Source: Chloroflexota bacterium (GTDB lineage Bacteria; Chloroflexota; Dehalococcoidia; Lucifugimonadales; GCA-2722455). Taken from it: DNA of 43,137 bases. The stretch is from NCBI GenBank assembly GCA_002722455.1, contig PBMB01000001.1, positions 1 to 43,137 on the forward strand, written 5' to 3'. Under the pieces are notes generated by a model. That model did not search any database, was not told the origin of the DNA, and was given only the letters and a program-made list of their open reading frames with translations. The translations under genes were made by a program, and so were the position numbers. Below are positions 8,102-16,408 of this stretch, piece after piece (position 1 is the first letter of the stretch; every line of letters starts with the position of its first letter).

Positions 8102-8893
8102 ATGAAATATTATTCAGGTGTAGGATCACGTGAGACGCCAATGTATGTTCTTTATATGATGTCTCAACTTGCCATGATCTTTGAGAAGCAAGGTTTTGTA
8201 TTAAGGAGTGGGTGTGCTCTTGGAGCTGATGCTGCTTTTGAAGACGCTCTACTTAATCCAGCTAAGACAGCAGAAATCTATGTTCCCGATAGAATTTTCC
8301 CTAGTAAGATGGGAACCAAACACAAAAATCATTATATATGCCCACAAGAGCAATTTAGTCAAGGTGGATTTAATAGTTTGTTTAGACAAGCAACGAGATT
8401 AATTCATAAACATGAAATTCACAGAGCTTGGAGAAGGCTAAGTGAAAGAATAATGTTGCTTCATAATAGAAATATGTTTCAAGTTTTAGGGCAAGATTTA
8501 AAAACAAAATCAAATTTTACTGTTTGTTATACAAGGGCTGGTGAAACTAAATATGAAGAAACAAATCAAAGTACAGGTGGTACAGGCACGGCAATTAATG
8601 CTTCTGATATTTTTGGGGTTGAAACTTTTAATTTAGGTAAAGATGAACACTACATTAGATTAAGTAATTTTATAAAAAAATATGACCACTTGATTGATTA
8701 TAAACGATTGAATAAAATTGTCCCAAGAAGTGATTTTAATAAAAAAGGAAAATACGAAGTTGATTTTATTACAGATTACAATGGACATATGGAAACAATT
8801 AAAAATGACAAAAGAAAACGAGATATTAAAGTTGGTTTAATAAAAGAAGAAAATGTTGTAAAAAAAAATAAAACAAGAAAAATGAGACCGTAA
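8102..8893 (+). CDS. SLOG/DprA-like nucleotide-binding protein
   Basis: A 263-residue protein with a Rossmann-like SLOG core of the DprA/LOG/YspA group. YSGVGSRETP at 4-13 is the first glycine-rich loop; LRSGCALGADAAFEDALL at about 34-51 matches the LRSGGAxGAD signature; STGGTGTAINAS, followed by FNLG, completes the nucleotide-binding pocket. Standalone versions are common in large phages and in accessory regions and are thought to bind nucleotide-derived ligands. It is not a full DprA: the C-terminal tail is basic and has no winged helix. The position between an NrtR-like regulator and a nicotinamidase suggests an NAD-derived ligand, which is inference. AAGGAAT lies upstream of the ATG. The stop codon is part of the terminator stem-loop. 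Confidence 0.75.
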   Translation: MKYYSGVGSRETPMYVLYMMSQLAMIFEKQGFVLRSGCALGADAAFEDALLNPAKTAEIYVPDRIFPSKMGTKHKNHYICPQEQFSQGGFNSLFRQATRLIHKHEIHRAWRRLSERIMLLHNRNMFQVLGQDLKTKSNFTVCYTRAGETKYEETNQSTGGTGTAINASDIFGVETFNLGKDEHYIRLSNFIKKYDHLIDYKRLNKIVPRSDFNKKGKYEVDFITDYNGHMETIKNDKRKRDIKVGLIKEENVVKKNKTRKMRP

Positions 8894-8908
8894 CACGGTC
8901 TTTTTTTT
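8885..8908 (+). terminator. Intrinsic terminator overlapping the SLOG gene stop
   Basis: Stem agaccgt/acggtct with loop aac, then eight T. The stop codon TAA (8891-8893) lies at the stem-loop junction. Confidence 0.85.
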
Positions 8909-8917
8909 GTTTAAAAT

Positions 8918-8947
8918 AAAGCTAAGAACCCTATTCTTGGCTTTTTT
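8918..8947 (+). terminator. Second tandem terminator
   Basis: Stem aaagctaagaa/ttcttggcttt (one G-U pair) followed by six T. It would isolate the downstream operon from the SLOG gene. Confidence 0.7.
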
Positions 8948-8989
8948 ATCTAAATTGTAAGCATTATAATATTTATCTAGACTTTAGTT

Positions 8990-9058
8990 TTGAATTGTGT
9001 TAGCAGTATTGACTTAATAGCAAAAGTGAATTAAGATGCAATTATAGTTAATAGCAAA
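8990..9058 (+). promoter_or_regulatory. Two repeat elements upstream of the nicotinamidase operon
   Basis: GCAAAAGTGAATTAAG at 9020-9035 differs by one base from the copy upstream of nrtR. A second related block (TTGAATTGTGTTAG...TATTGACTTAATA) covers 8990-9018. TAATAGCAAAA occurs twice, at 9015 and 9049. The half-sites CTTAAT (9013-9018) and ATTAAG (9030-9035) form an inverted repeat. A possible -10 is TATAGT at 9043-9048. Plausible NrtR operator and promoter. Confidence 0.45.
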
Positions 9059-9084
9059 AACAAAATAAGTCGTAGGAGGCAATT

Positions 9085-9960
9085 ATGATTATTAAACTAT
9101 TAGGTATTGATCCACAATATGATTTCTGTGACGTTCCAGAAAAATTTCAAGTTAAACAAGTTAATATAGTAGATAACTCGGAAGAGTTGATAGCACCAGC
9201 ATTACCAGTTCCAGGTGCTTGGGAAGATTCAATTCGATTAGCTAAATTTTTAAGAAAAGCTGGTCATTTAATTGACGAAATCTCAATAACTCTTGATACA
9301 CACCAATTATTTGACATTGCACATCCTGATTTTTGGTTAAGTGATACAAATGAAAAACCTGCACCATTTACTGAAATCTCACATGACGAAGTTAAAAATG
9401 GTAAATGGAGAGCTGTTCACCCACAGTTTCAAGATCATGCTCTTGAATACACTAAAAATTTAGAAGACAATGGTTCGTTCAAACTAATGATATGGCCAGC
9501 CCATTGTTTAGTTGGAACAGCAGGTCACAATGTAATTCAACCAATTGCAAAAGAACTTCAAAGTTGGGAACAAAAATATAAATCTCGTGTTATTTATATT
9601 GCAAAAGGACATAACCCTTTAACAGAGCATTATGGACCTTTCAAGGCTGAAATTCCATTAGCACAAGATCCAACAACAACACTAAACTTAAACTTAATTC
9701 AAAACTTTGAAAGTGCAGATCTTGTTTTACTTACAGGTCAAGCATTAAGTCACTGTGTTGGTGAAGGTATGCAACAATTAATCGACAATTTTGGTGAAGA
9801 ATCTATTAAAAAGTTAGTTTTGCTAAGAGACACTACTTCTCCTGTTGCTGGTTTTGAAAATATTGCAGAAGATATGTTAGAAAACATGAAGAAAAAAGGC
9901 TTACAAGTAGTTAACTCTACTGACATTGTTATTCGTCAAAATGAATTAGTAATTAAATAA
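9085..9960 (+). CDS. Nicotinamidase/isochorismatase-family cysteine hydrolase
   Basis: A 291-residue member of the PncA-like cysteine hydrolases, which deamidate nicotinamide to nicotinate for NAD recycling. Residues fit: D9 in GIDPQYDFC (catalytic Asp), metal ligands D71 and H73 in LDTHQ with H80 in AHPDFW, PAHC at 138-141, a Lys near 174, and the nucleophile C224 in LTGQALSHCV. The protein is longer than typical nicotinamidases of about 210 residues, with inserts around 84-130, so substrate identity is not certain. GTAGGAGG precedes the ATG. It is the first gene of a five-gene operon: the vWA gene begins 12 bases after its stop. The upstream repeats shared with the NrtR-like gene support an NAD role. 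Confidence 0.8.
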   Translation: MIIKLLGIDPQYDFCDVPEKFQVKQVNIVDNSEELIAPALPVPGAWEDSIRLAKFLRKAGHLIDEISITLDTHQLFDIAHPDFWLSDTNEKPAPFTEISHDEVKNGKWRAVHPQFQDHALEYTKNLEDNGSFKLMIWPAHCLVGTAGHNVIQPIAKELQSWEQKYKSRVIYIAKGHNPLTEHYGPFKAEIPLAQDPTTTLNLNLIQNFESADLVLLTGQALSHCVGEGMQQLIDNFGEESIKKLVLLRDTTSPVAGFENIAEDMLENMKKKGLQVVNSTDIVIRQNELVIK

Positions 9961-9972
9961 GAGGATAAAATT

Positions 9973-10704
9973 ATGAAAAATTTCCCAATGCAAAGCAATT
10001 TTACAGATAGTCAATTTCAATTTTCAACTATGCCAATTGAAAGACTAGGCGCAACAGAATATACATTAGTTACATTAGCTATTGACATGAGTGGAAGCGT
10101 TAGTGGTTTTGAATCTGAATTGACAAGTTCAATTAAAGAAGTCGTTAATGCGTGTAAAAAAAGTTCTCGTGCAGAAAATTTATTGTTAAGATTAGTAACA
10201 TTTAATAATAATGTATATGAAGAACATGGTTTTAAATTGATTAAAGATATTCAGGACTCTGATTACAATCAAGTTATTCAACCCAACGGACTAACAGCAC
10301 TTTACGATGCTACTATTAATTCAGTTGATTCAATTAAAGAGTATGGTAAAACACTTGTCGAACAAGACTTTGATGTTAATGGTATTACTATTGTTGTTAC
10401 TGACGGTATGGATAATCGTTCTCAATATAATTCTTCAAATGTTAAAGATTCTATCAGTGACATTAGTTTTGAAGAAGTCTTGGAATCTATGGTTACTATA
10501 CTTGTTGGTGTAAACACAAAAAGATCTGATGTTCAGCAGTATCTAAATGATTACTCAAATGAAGGTGGTTTTACACAATATGTTGATGTTGAGGATGCAG
10601 ACGCAAATAACTTAGCGAAACTTGCTAACTTTATATCCAAGTCTATCAGTAATCAAAGTCAATCACTAGGAACAGGCGGTCCGTCTCAACCTTTATCGTT
10701 TTAA
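9973..10704 (+). CDS. von Willebrand A domain protein, TerY-like
   Basis: A 243-residue cytoplasmic vWA protein. The metal-ion-dependent adhesion site is complete: D38-M-S40-G-S42, T108 in NGLTALYD, and D144 in VVTDGMDN. It resembles TerY, a vWA protein that in known systems is encoded with a PP2C phosphatase and a Ser/Thr kinase. Exactly those two genes follow, 12 and 8 bases apart. The likely role is a metal-dependent protein-interaction scaffold or phosphorylation target. There is no signal peptide. The C-terminus is a flexible Ser/Gln/Gly tail. Confidence 0.85.
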   Translation: MKNFPMQSNFTDSQFQFSTMPIERLGATEYTLVTLAIDMSGSVSGFESELTSSIKEVVNACKKSSRAENLLLRLVTFNNNVYEEHGFKLIKDIQDSDYNQVIQPNGLTALYDATINSVDSIKEYGKTLVEQDFDVNGITIVVTDGMDNRSQYNSSNVKDSISDISFEEVLESMVTILVGVNTKRSDVQQYLNDYSNEGGFTQYVDVEDADANNLAKLANFISKSISNQSQSLGTGGPSQPLSF

Positions 10705-10716
10705 TAAAAAGAGGAA

Positions 10717-11511
10717 ATGAAAAAAATGAACACAGATAGCTTTTTCCGTAAAGGATATTCACACCAAATTTGTGAAGATTATGCATTAAATGAAAATCAA
10801 AATTTATTCACATTCATTGTTTCAGATGGTTGTAGTAATAGCGAACATACCGATATTGGTTCTCGTTTATTGTCATGGTCTGCGAAAGAAGTTATCAGTT
10901 CTGTTGGGGAGGAGATCATTAATTTATCTCCTTCTCGAATTGGTAATATGATTATAGATAAGGCTTTTATATCTGTTAAAAATCTTAATATCCCTGCTCG
11001 TTCTCTTGACGCTACTTTACTATTAGGGTTTTATAATAAAAATGATAATAAAGTGCATGTTCTTATCTTTGGTGATGGAGCAATATTCTTTAAAAATAAG
11101 AATGAAGATTTTGATTACAAAATTTTTGAGTATTCCAAAAACTACCCCTTTTATTTAAGTTATCTTTTATATAGTGACGGATTAGATAAGTTTAATGAAA
11201 AAGAGCAAAAGAAAATTATAAAAACAAAAAATTCAGAGAAAGAATGTGATTCTTTATATGTTTCGAAATATTCATTTGACGTTGAATGTTTAGAATGGCT
11301 TTTTATTTCTACTGATGGTGTTGAAAGTGTTTTTAACATTAAAGATTTTGACAAAATAGAAGAAGATAAACTTTACAATGAATTAACGTCTTTTAAAAAT
11401 TATAATGGTGAGTTTATTAAGCGAAGAATGAAAAGAGCTTTCAAAAATTTAAACAAAGAAGATTTTGATAGTGAAGATGATTTTTCAATTGCTGGCATTA
11501 ATATTCAATAG
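10717..11511 (+). CDS. PP2C-type protein phosphatase
   Basis: A 264-residue Ser/Thr phosphatase of the PP2C/PPM class. Metal-binding motifs appear in order: E20-D21 in QICEDY, VSDGCSNSEHTDIGSRL at about 35-51, IFGDGAIFF near 124-132, ISTDGVESV near 192-200, and a C-terminal DSEDDFS. It is expected to reverse phosphorylation by the kinase encoded next. The start is ambiguous: GAGG is 2 bases before the ATG at 10717 and 11 bases before a second ATG at 10726; the difference is three residues. Ends in TAG. Confidence 0.85.
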   Translation: MKKMNTDSFFRKGYSHQICEDYALNENQNLFTFIVSDGCSNSEHTDIGSRLLSWSAKEVISSVGEEIINLSPSRIGNMIIDKAFISVKNLNIPARSLDATLLLGFYNKNDNKVHVLIFGDGAIFFKNKNEDFDYKIFEYSKNYPFYLSYLLYSDGLDKFNEKEQKKIIKTKNSEKECDSLYVSKYSFDVECLEWLFISTDGVESVFNIKDFDKIEEDKLYNELTSFKNYNGEFIKRRMKRAFKNLNKEDFDSEDDFSIAGINIQ

Positions 11512-11519
11512 GTGATTAT

Positions 11520-13202
11520 ATGAAAGTATTAGTTGATAGTATTGGTCAAATTGAACTATTAGATAAGGACTTTGTTGATTCTGGTGGTGAAGGTAATATA
11601 TATATCAAAAACAATGTTGCTTTTAAAATTTACCATGATAAAAACAAAATGATTCCTGTTCAGAAAATTGAAGAACTTCAGTCTTTAACTTTAGATAATA
11701 TTATAAAACCTGAAAAGGTAATTTACAGTGTAAATCGTGAACCTGTTGGTTACACGATGAAAGTATTAAAAGATTATTATCCTTTATCAAGAATTATTAC
11801 AAATGATTTTAGACAACAACATAATATAGATAATGATAAAATTTTAAATCTTGTTATTAAGATGAGACAAACGATTGAACACATTCATGAAAAAGGTTTT
11901 CTTTTCGTTGACGCCAATGAAATGAATTTTTTAGTGTCCAAAGATTTTTCTGACGTTTATTTTATTGACGTTGATAGTTATAAAACTAAAAAAAATCATG
12001 CTACTGCATATACTGAATTAGCTCTTGACCCTAATATCGACATTAATAATCATAAATCATTTACAAAAGAAACTGATTGGTATTCGTTTGCAGTTCTTGC
12101 TTGTAAAATATTTTCTGGTATACACCCATTTAAAGGGAAGTTTAAAGATAAAAGCAAAATGAATGTAAAAGATAGAATGAAAAATTATATTTCTATTTTT
12201 AATAATAAGATTTCAATTCCAAAAACAGCAAGAGACCTTAATGATATACCTAGTAATTTTAAGAAATGGTTTATTGAGATTTTTGAAAAAAATAATAGAA
12301 TTCTGCCACCCTCTAATATTGAGGCTATTTATTATAATAAAAAAGAAAACAGACTTATTCAGGATATTCTTTCTTTTATTAAGATTAAAGATTTTTCAGA
12401 TAATATTAATTATATAACTTCTTTTGATAGTCATTTGTTTGTTAAGACTCGTCATTATATTGAAGATGTCAACAGCCACTATAAGCCAAAAGATTTAGAT
12501 AATACATATCCATTGTATTCTTTTATTCACGGTGATTTGTTTGTCAAAAAAGAAAATAAAAAATTAGTATTGTTTAGGATTAAAGATTCAAAAGTATTTA
12601 ATAGTGAAGTTGAAGTTGATGACTTCTTTGTTAAAGATAATCTTATTGTTGGTGTGAATAATGACAAATTGCTTGAAATAATATTATTTGAAAATAATAA
12701 CAAATTAAATTTAGCGGTTAAAAGTGCTACTAATATTTTTAAAAATTCATTGAAACGTTTTAATAATGTTTATATTAATAAGCTTTATGAAAAAAATATT
12801 ATTATTGTTCCTATTGGTAATGGTGTTTTTTTGAAAGAAGCTATCCCAGAATTAGAACATTGTTCAATATTAAATGCCAAATATCAAAATCATATTTTAG
12901 GTGTAACATATTTCAATATTCATAAAGAGCTTGTTACTGAATATTTTAGATACAACACTTCTTTAAATAGAAAAGAATCTATTCTTAAATTAAAAGAAAA
13001 AGAAATTGATTTTGTTGTTAATTTCAGTGGTGTTGTTATTATTAATGATAAAGAAAAAATTATTTTATTTAGTAATAAGTTTGAAAGTAATTCAAGTAAA
13101 GAAGTTGAAGATAAAAACTTATCACAATTCAGATTATATTCTGACAATCAGAAGATATTTGCTATTTCTAATAATTCATTATACACTATGACAATGAATT
13201 AA
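11520..13202 (+). CDS. Protein kinase of the TerY-P type with C-terminal extension
   Basis: A 560-residue protein. Residues about 10-290 form a kinase-like domain: glycine loop SGGEGNIY at 21-28, Lys in AFKIY (K36), catalytic loop FLFVDANEMNFLV with D131 and N136, and FIDVDSY at 148-154 in place of DFG. This pattern (VDxNExN, then IDVDSY) is typical of the kinases encoded with vWA and PP2C proteins. The C-terminal 270 residues are beta-rich with repeated short strands and could be a sensor or propeller-like region; no zinc ribbon is visible, unlike some relatives. It starts 8 bases after the phosphatase stop, with AGGTG upstream. Confidence 0.85.
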   Translation: MKVLVDSIGQIELLDKDFVDSGGEGNIYIKNNVAFKIYHDKNKMIPVQKIEELQSLTLDNIIKPEKVIYSVNREPVGYTMKVLKDYYPLSRIITNDFRQQHNIDNDKILNLVIKMRQTIEHIHEKGFLFVDANEMNFLVSKDFSDVYFIDVDSYKTKKNHATAYTELALDPNIDINNHKSFTKETDWYSFAVLACKIFSGIHPFKGKFKDKSKMNVKDRMKNYISIFNNKISIPKTARDLNDIPSNFKKWFIEIFEKNNRILPPSNIEAIYYNKKENRLIQDILSFIKIKDFSDNINYITSFDSHLFVKTRHYIEDVNSHYKPKDLDNTYPLYSFIHGDLFVKKENKKLVLFRIKDSKVFNSEVEVDDFFVKDNLIVGVNNDKLLEIILFENNNKLNLAVKSATNIFKNSLKRFNNVYINKLYEKNIIIVPIGNGVFLKEAIPELEHCSILNAKYQNHILGVTYFNIHKELVTEYFRYNTSLNRKESILKLKEKEIDFVVNFSGVVIINDKEKIILFSNKFESNSSKEVEDKNLSQFRLYSDNQKIFAISNNSLYTMTMN

Positions 13203-13217
13203 ATAAAGGAACTTCAA

Positions 13218-13742
13218 ATGTTAAACACTAAATTAGATATCTTTGTTGATAAATTGGATTCTTTAAGTAGCAAACCTATAAAAAAAATCTTCAACACAAC
13301 CAGAGATCTGTATATTGATAAAGATAAATTGTTAGACAAATCAGATTTAATTTTTAATGAGTTTTTGTATTTTTATTTAAACGACCCAATTGAAGGGTGT
13401 GAATTCAGCGTGTTGTTTTCAGGTTATGAAAACGAAGTTGAATTATTAAGAGACGTTATTGCTATATCTTCTGAAAAGAAAACAATTGCGGAACTTGTTA
13501 AAAGTGCTCAGAAAATAAGAATGAATATTGTTAAATTGCATAAAAGAGAAGACGAAAAAACATTAAATCACTTAAATCGTTTTGTTTTTATGTGCTTTTG
13601 TTTTGATGACGAAAGATATGTTGATTATCTTGTAGAGCATTTTGTAAAAACTGAAAAAATATCTCCCGATGATTTAATTCATAAAATCAATACAAGAATT
13701 ATGAAGAATGAAAATATAGTGTTAAAAATTAACGACGAATAA
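13218..13742 (+). CDS. Hypothetical protein ending the TerY-P-like operon
   Basis: A 174-residue soluble protein, mostly helical by composition, with no recognised domain. The spacing of 15 bases after the kinase, and AAAGGAA upstream of the ATG, show it belongs to the nicotinamidase/vWA/PP2C/kinase operon. A strong terminator follows. It could be a substrate or adaptor of the kinase, but nothing in the sequence shows this. Confidence 0.7.
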   Translation: MLNTKLDIFVDKLDSLSSKPIKKIFNTTRDLYIDKDKLLDKSDLIFNEFLYFYLNDPIEGCEFSVLFSGYENEVELLRDVIAISSEKKTIAELVKSAQKIRMNIVKLHKREDEKTLNHLNRFVFMCFCFDDERYVDYLVEHFVKTEKISPDDLIHKINTRIMKNENIVLKINDE

Positions 13743-13778
13743 ATTCAAATAATTAACTATTTTTTAATAGACCAAATA

Positions 13779-13805
13779 AAAAACCACTTTCAAAGTGGTT
13801 TTTTT
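13779..13805. terminator. Bidirectional intrinsic terminator
   Basis: Stem aaaaccactt/aagtggtttt with a 3-base loop and A/T tracts on both sides, between the operon ending at 13742 and the minus-strand gene ending at 13808. Confidence 0.85.
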
Positions 13806-13807
13806 GT

Positions 13808-16408
13808 TTATTTTAATTCATTTTCTTTAATTGTTTCTAAATTAAATGTTTCACTTTTTTCTTTTGTGTAAACTGGATTTTCAAAACTACCAGAAACTTT
13901 AAACTCTGTTCTTGTGAATGTTTCACTTATAAAGTCTCCTGCCAATTTATCTACCAACCAAATTACACCTACTACTTCTGGTGCTACACCTGCAAATAGT
14001 GCAATTGCTGGTGCTTTGTTTAAAAGTGGAACTATTGCGTCGATATCAAGATCGTATGTGTTTTCTATATAGTTTATATTTCCTTTAAATTCTAATATAA
14101 AAAGGTCACTATCTAAAACAATTCGTGGTTCTATATTTACAACATTTTTATTCACTTTAAATCCACCTTTTATTGAATTAAAATGTAAGCCAGATTTGAT
14201 TTCTTCAAAATTAAATGTAAACATTTTTAACCAAGAATCAAAATTAAACAAGTTTATTGTTTTCAAAAAACCCACTCCTGTAAAGTTTTTAGGAATGTAA
14301 CCTTTTTTTACTTCCAGACTTAAACTACCATTCATTGTTTTACCCATTTGCAATGGTTTAAATCCTAGCCAAGACAATTCCCCGTCTAGAATAACTCCCT
14401 CTGTTTCAAATTGATTTTCTACAAGACCATTTAATTTTTGCAAATTTTGTATATTTTTTATTTCTATTAAAGGAATTTCTTTTGATAGTTTTTCTAATTT
14501 ACTGAAGTTTTTTACTGAATCATAAGTATACTTTGTATTTATATCAAAATTATTATCTTTATCTGTTACCAATATTTTTTCTAAAATAAAAAAACCGTCC
14601 TTTGTATAACCATTGGCTTTCAATGTATGGGAATTCTCTTCTTCACCAACATATAAGTCTTTTATGTTTATGTTTATTTTATAATGTTTATTGAAAATGT
14701 TTTTATAATCTACTGCTTTCATTGTCTCAATTGCTTTTTCTTTATCAATTTTATTTTCAATAATATTTTTTGCATCGTCAGGAATTACTCTCATTTTATC
14801 TAGCATTATATCAATTTCATTTGTTATTTGATTAAAATATAAATAACCACTTGCAAGTTCTTCGTCTATTGTTAGTGCCAATATGTTATTTTGATAAGAA
14901 AAGTTTATTTCTTTATACGTTTGAGTTTCTATTTTTGCTTCAAACAAAGATAAGTTTATCTTTGTTTCAAAATCATTATCTATTTGTTTATCATAACCTT
15001 TAAAAGATTCATTTGTTTTATTTAAGTAATCTACAAGATCAAAAACTTCAACATTCTTAATTTCTCCAAACACAAAGAATCCTTTTTCTGTTTGTTTTCT
15101 TGTTGATTTTTTATTTATCCCCACTCCTACATTGTAAAATTTTCCTTCTATGAAGTTTAATTTTATTGAGTTCTCTCCTTGTGATATGTCAAAATTCATT
15201 TGTTCTTTATCATGATCAAAATAACCATTTAATTCAAAACCTTTTGTTGTTTTAAATGGTGGTTTATTTATAAAATCAATTTTTTCAAAATCGCTTTTAA
15301 CATATAATTTGTCTTTTTTGTTAAAATTCAGTTCATAGTAACCTTTGAAAGAGTCTTTTCCTTTTAATATTTTATCTAATGGGAATTGAGCTATTTCAGA
15401 TAATTTTTTTATGTCTGCTGACGTTTCAAAGTTGAATGTTATGTTATCTTCATTTTTTTGTTCGATTTCTAAATAGGTTTTTCTTTTATTTAGGTTTCCT
15501 TTTATTTTATTACTGTAAAAACCTTTTTTATCATAATATAGATTACCTATTGTATTTGTTAAAGTGATAGAATCATAGGCTTTTAATATTACTTTATTTC
15601 CATTTAAAGCAAGATCTATTTTATAATCTGTGAATTTTTCTTTTGATATGTCATAATCAAAGTTTACACTTGCTTTTAAATCTCCAATAATGTTGTATAT
15701 CTCATCAAAATATATGAAATCAAGTAGTTCTTGATTTCCAGATGATTTAAATATTTTTTTTAAATAAAAGTTGTTTGTTTTTATTTCTGAATCAAAAGAA
15801 AATATATCTTCTTTTATTTTATGTGTTAATTGTATTTCAATTTTATCTTTGTAAGATAATATTGTATAATTTGAATCTTTTTCTTTTGATATCTTTAAAT
15901 CTGTTAAGTCTATTTTGTTTGAGGGCATTTTAAATGTTATGTTTTCAATATTTAAAGATAGCTTTTTTATTTTATCCAAAACGTTTTTTATTCTTTGTTC
16001 TTTTTCTTTTTTTAACGATTTTTCTTTTGTTTCTTTTAATAAAACGTTTAAATCTTTTATTTTTATTGACGTTATTAATATTTCTTTATTTTTTATTGAC
16101 TCTATTGTTTTGAAGCCAAGTTTTATGTCTTTTGCTTTTATATCAAAATCTTCGTTTTCTATTTTTAATTCAGGTACTATTATTTTTGAAGTATTTAATC
16201 CCCATTTTTCTTTAATTTCGCTGAAATCAACACTTATATCTGCTGTATTTTCTATTGTTTCTATTATAGGAACTTTAAATTTTTCTATTAGACTATTGTT
16301 TTTATGCCAAACAGAAAGATACCCTCCTATTAGAAGGGTTATTAAAATCAATGATATAAATATAAATCTTGTCACAAATCTAATGCAAAAGCATAAAGAT
16401 TTTATCAT
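13808..16408 (-). CDS. YhdP/AsmA-like envelope protein
   Basis: An 866-residue inner-membrane-anchored protein. One N-terminal membrane helix (about 8-32) is followed by a long beta-strand-rich periplasmic region. The C-terminal ~150 residues carry the YhdP-like signature, including LKTINLFNFDSWL, IEPRIVLDSDLFILEFKG and LNKAPAIALFAGVAPEVVGVIWLVDKL. YhdP and other AsmA-like proteins form long hydrophobic grooves that carry phospholipids towards the outer membrane. At 866 residues it is shorter than E. coli YhdP (about 1270). It overlaps the upstream helicase gene by ATGA, and AAGGAA inside that gene serves as ribosome site, so translation is probably coupled. Confidence 0.75.
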   Translation of the reverse strand: MIKSLCFCIRFVTRFIFISLILITLLIGGYLSVWHKNNSLIEKFKVPIIETIENTADISVDFSEIKEKWGLNTSKIIVPELKIENEDFDIKAKDIKLGFKTIESIKNKEILITSIKIKDLNVLLKETKEKSLKKEKEQRIKNVLDKIKKLSLNIENITFKMPSNKIDLTDLKISKEKDSNYTILSYKDKIEIQLTHKIKEDIFSFDSEIKTNNFYLKKIFKSSGNQELLDFIYFDEIYNIIGDLKASVNFDYDISKEKFTDYKIDLALNGNKVILKAYDSITLTNTIGNLYYDKKGFYSNKIKGNLNKRKTYLEIEQKNEDNITFNFETSADIKKLSEIAQFPLDKILKGKDSFKGYYELNFNKKDKLYVKSDFEKIDFINKPPFKTTKGFELNGYFDHDKEQMNFDISQGENSIKLNFIEGKFYNVGVGINKKSTRKQTEKGFFVFGEIKNVEVFDLVDYLNKTNESFKGYDKQIDNDFETKINLSLFEAKIETQTYKEINFSYQNNILALTIDEELASGYLYFNQITNEIDIMLDKMRVIPDDAKNIIENKIDKEKAIETMKAVDYKNIFNKHYKININIKDLYVGEEENSHTLKANGYTKDGFFILEKILVTDKDNNFDINTKYTYDSVKNFSKLEKLSKEIPLIEIKNIQNLQKLNGLVENQFETEGVILDGELSWLGFKPLQMGKTMNGSLSLEVKKGYIPKNFTGVGFLKTINLFNFDSWLKMFTFNFEEIKSGLHFNSIKGGFKVNKNVVNIEPRIVLDSDLFILEFKGNINYIENTYDLDIDAIVPLLNKAPAIALFAGVAPEVVGVIWLVDKLAGDFISETFTRTEFKVSGSFENPVYTKEKSETFNLETIKENELK

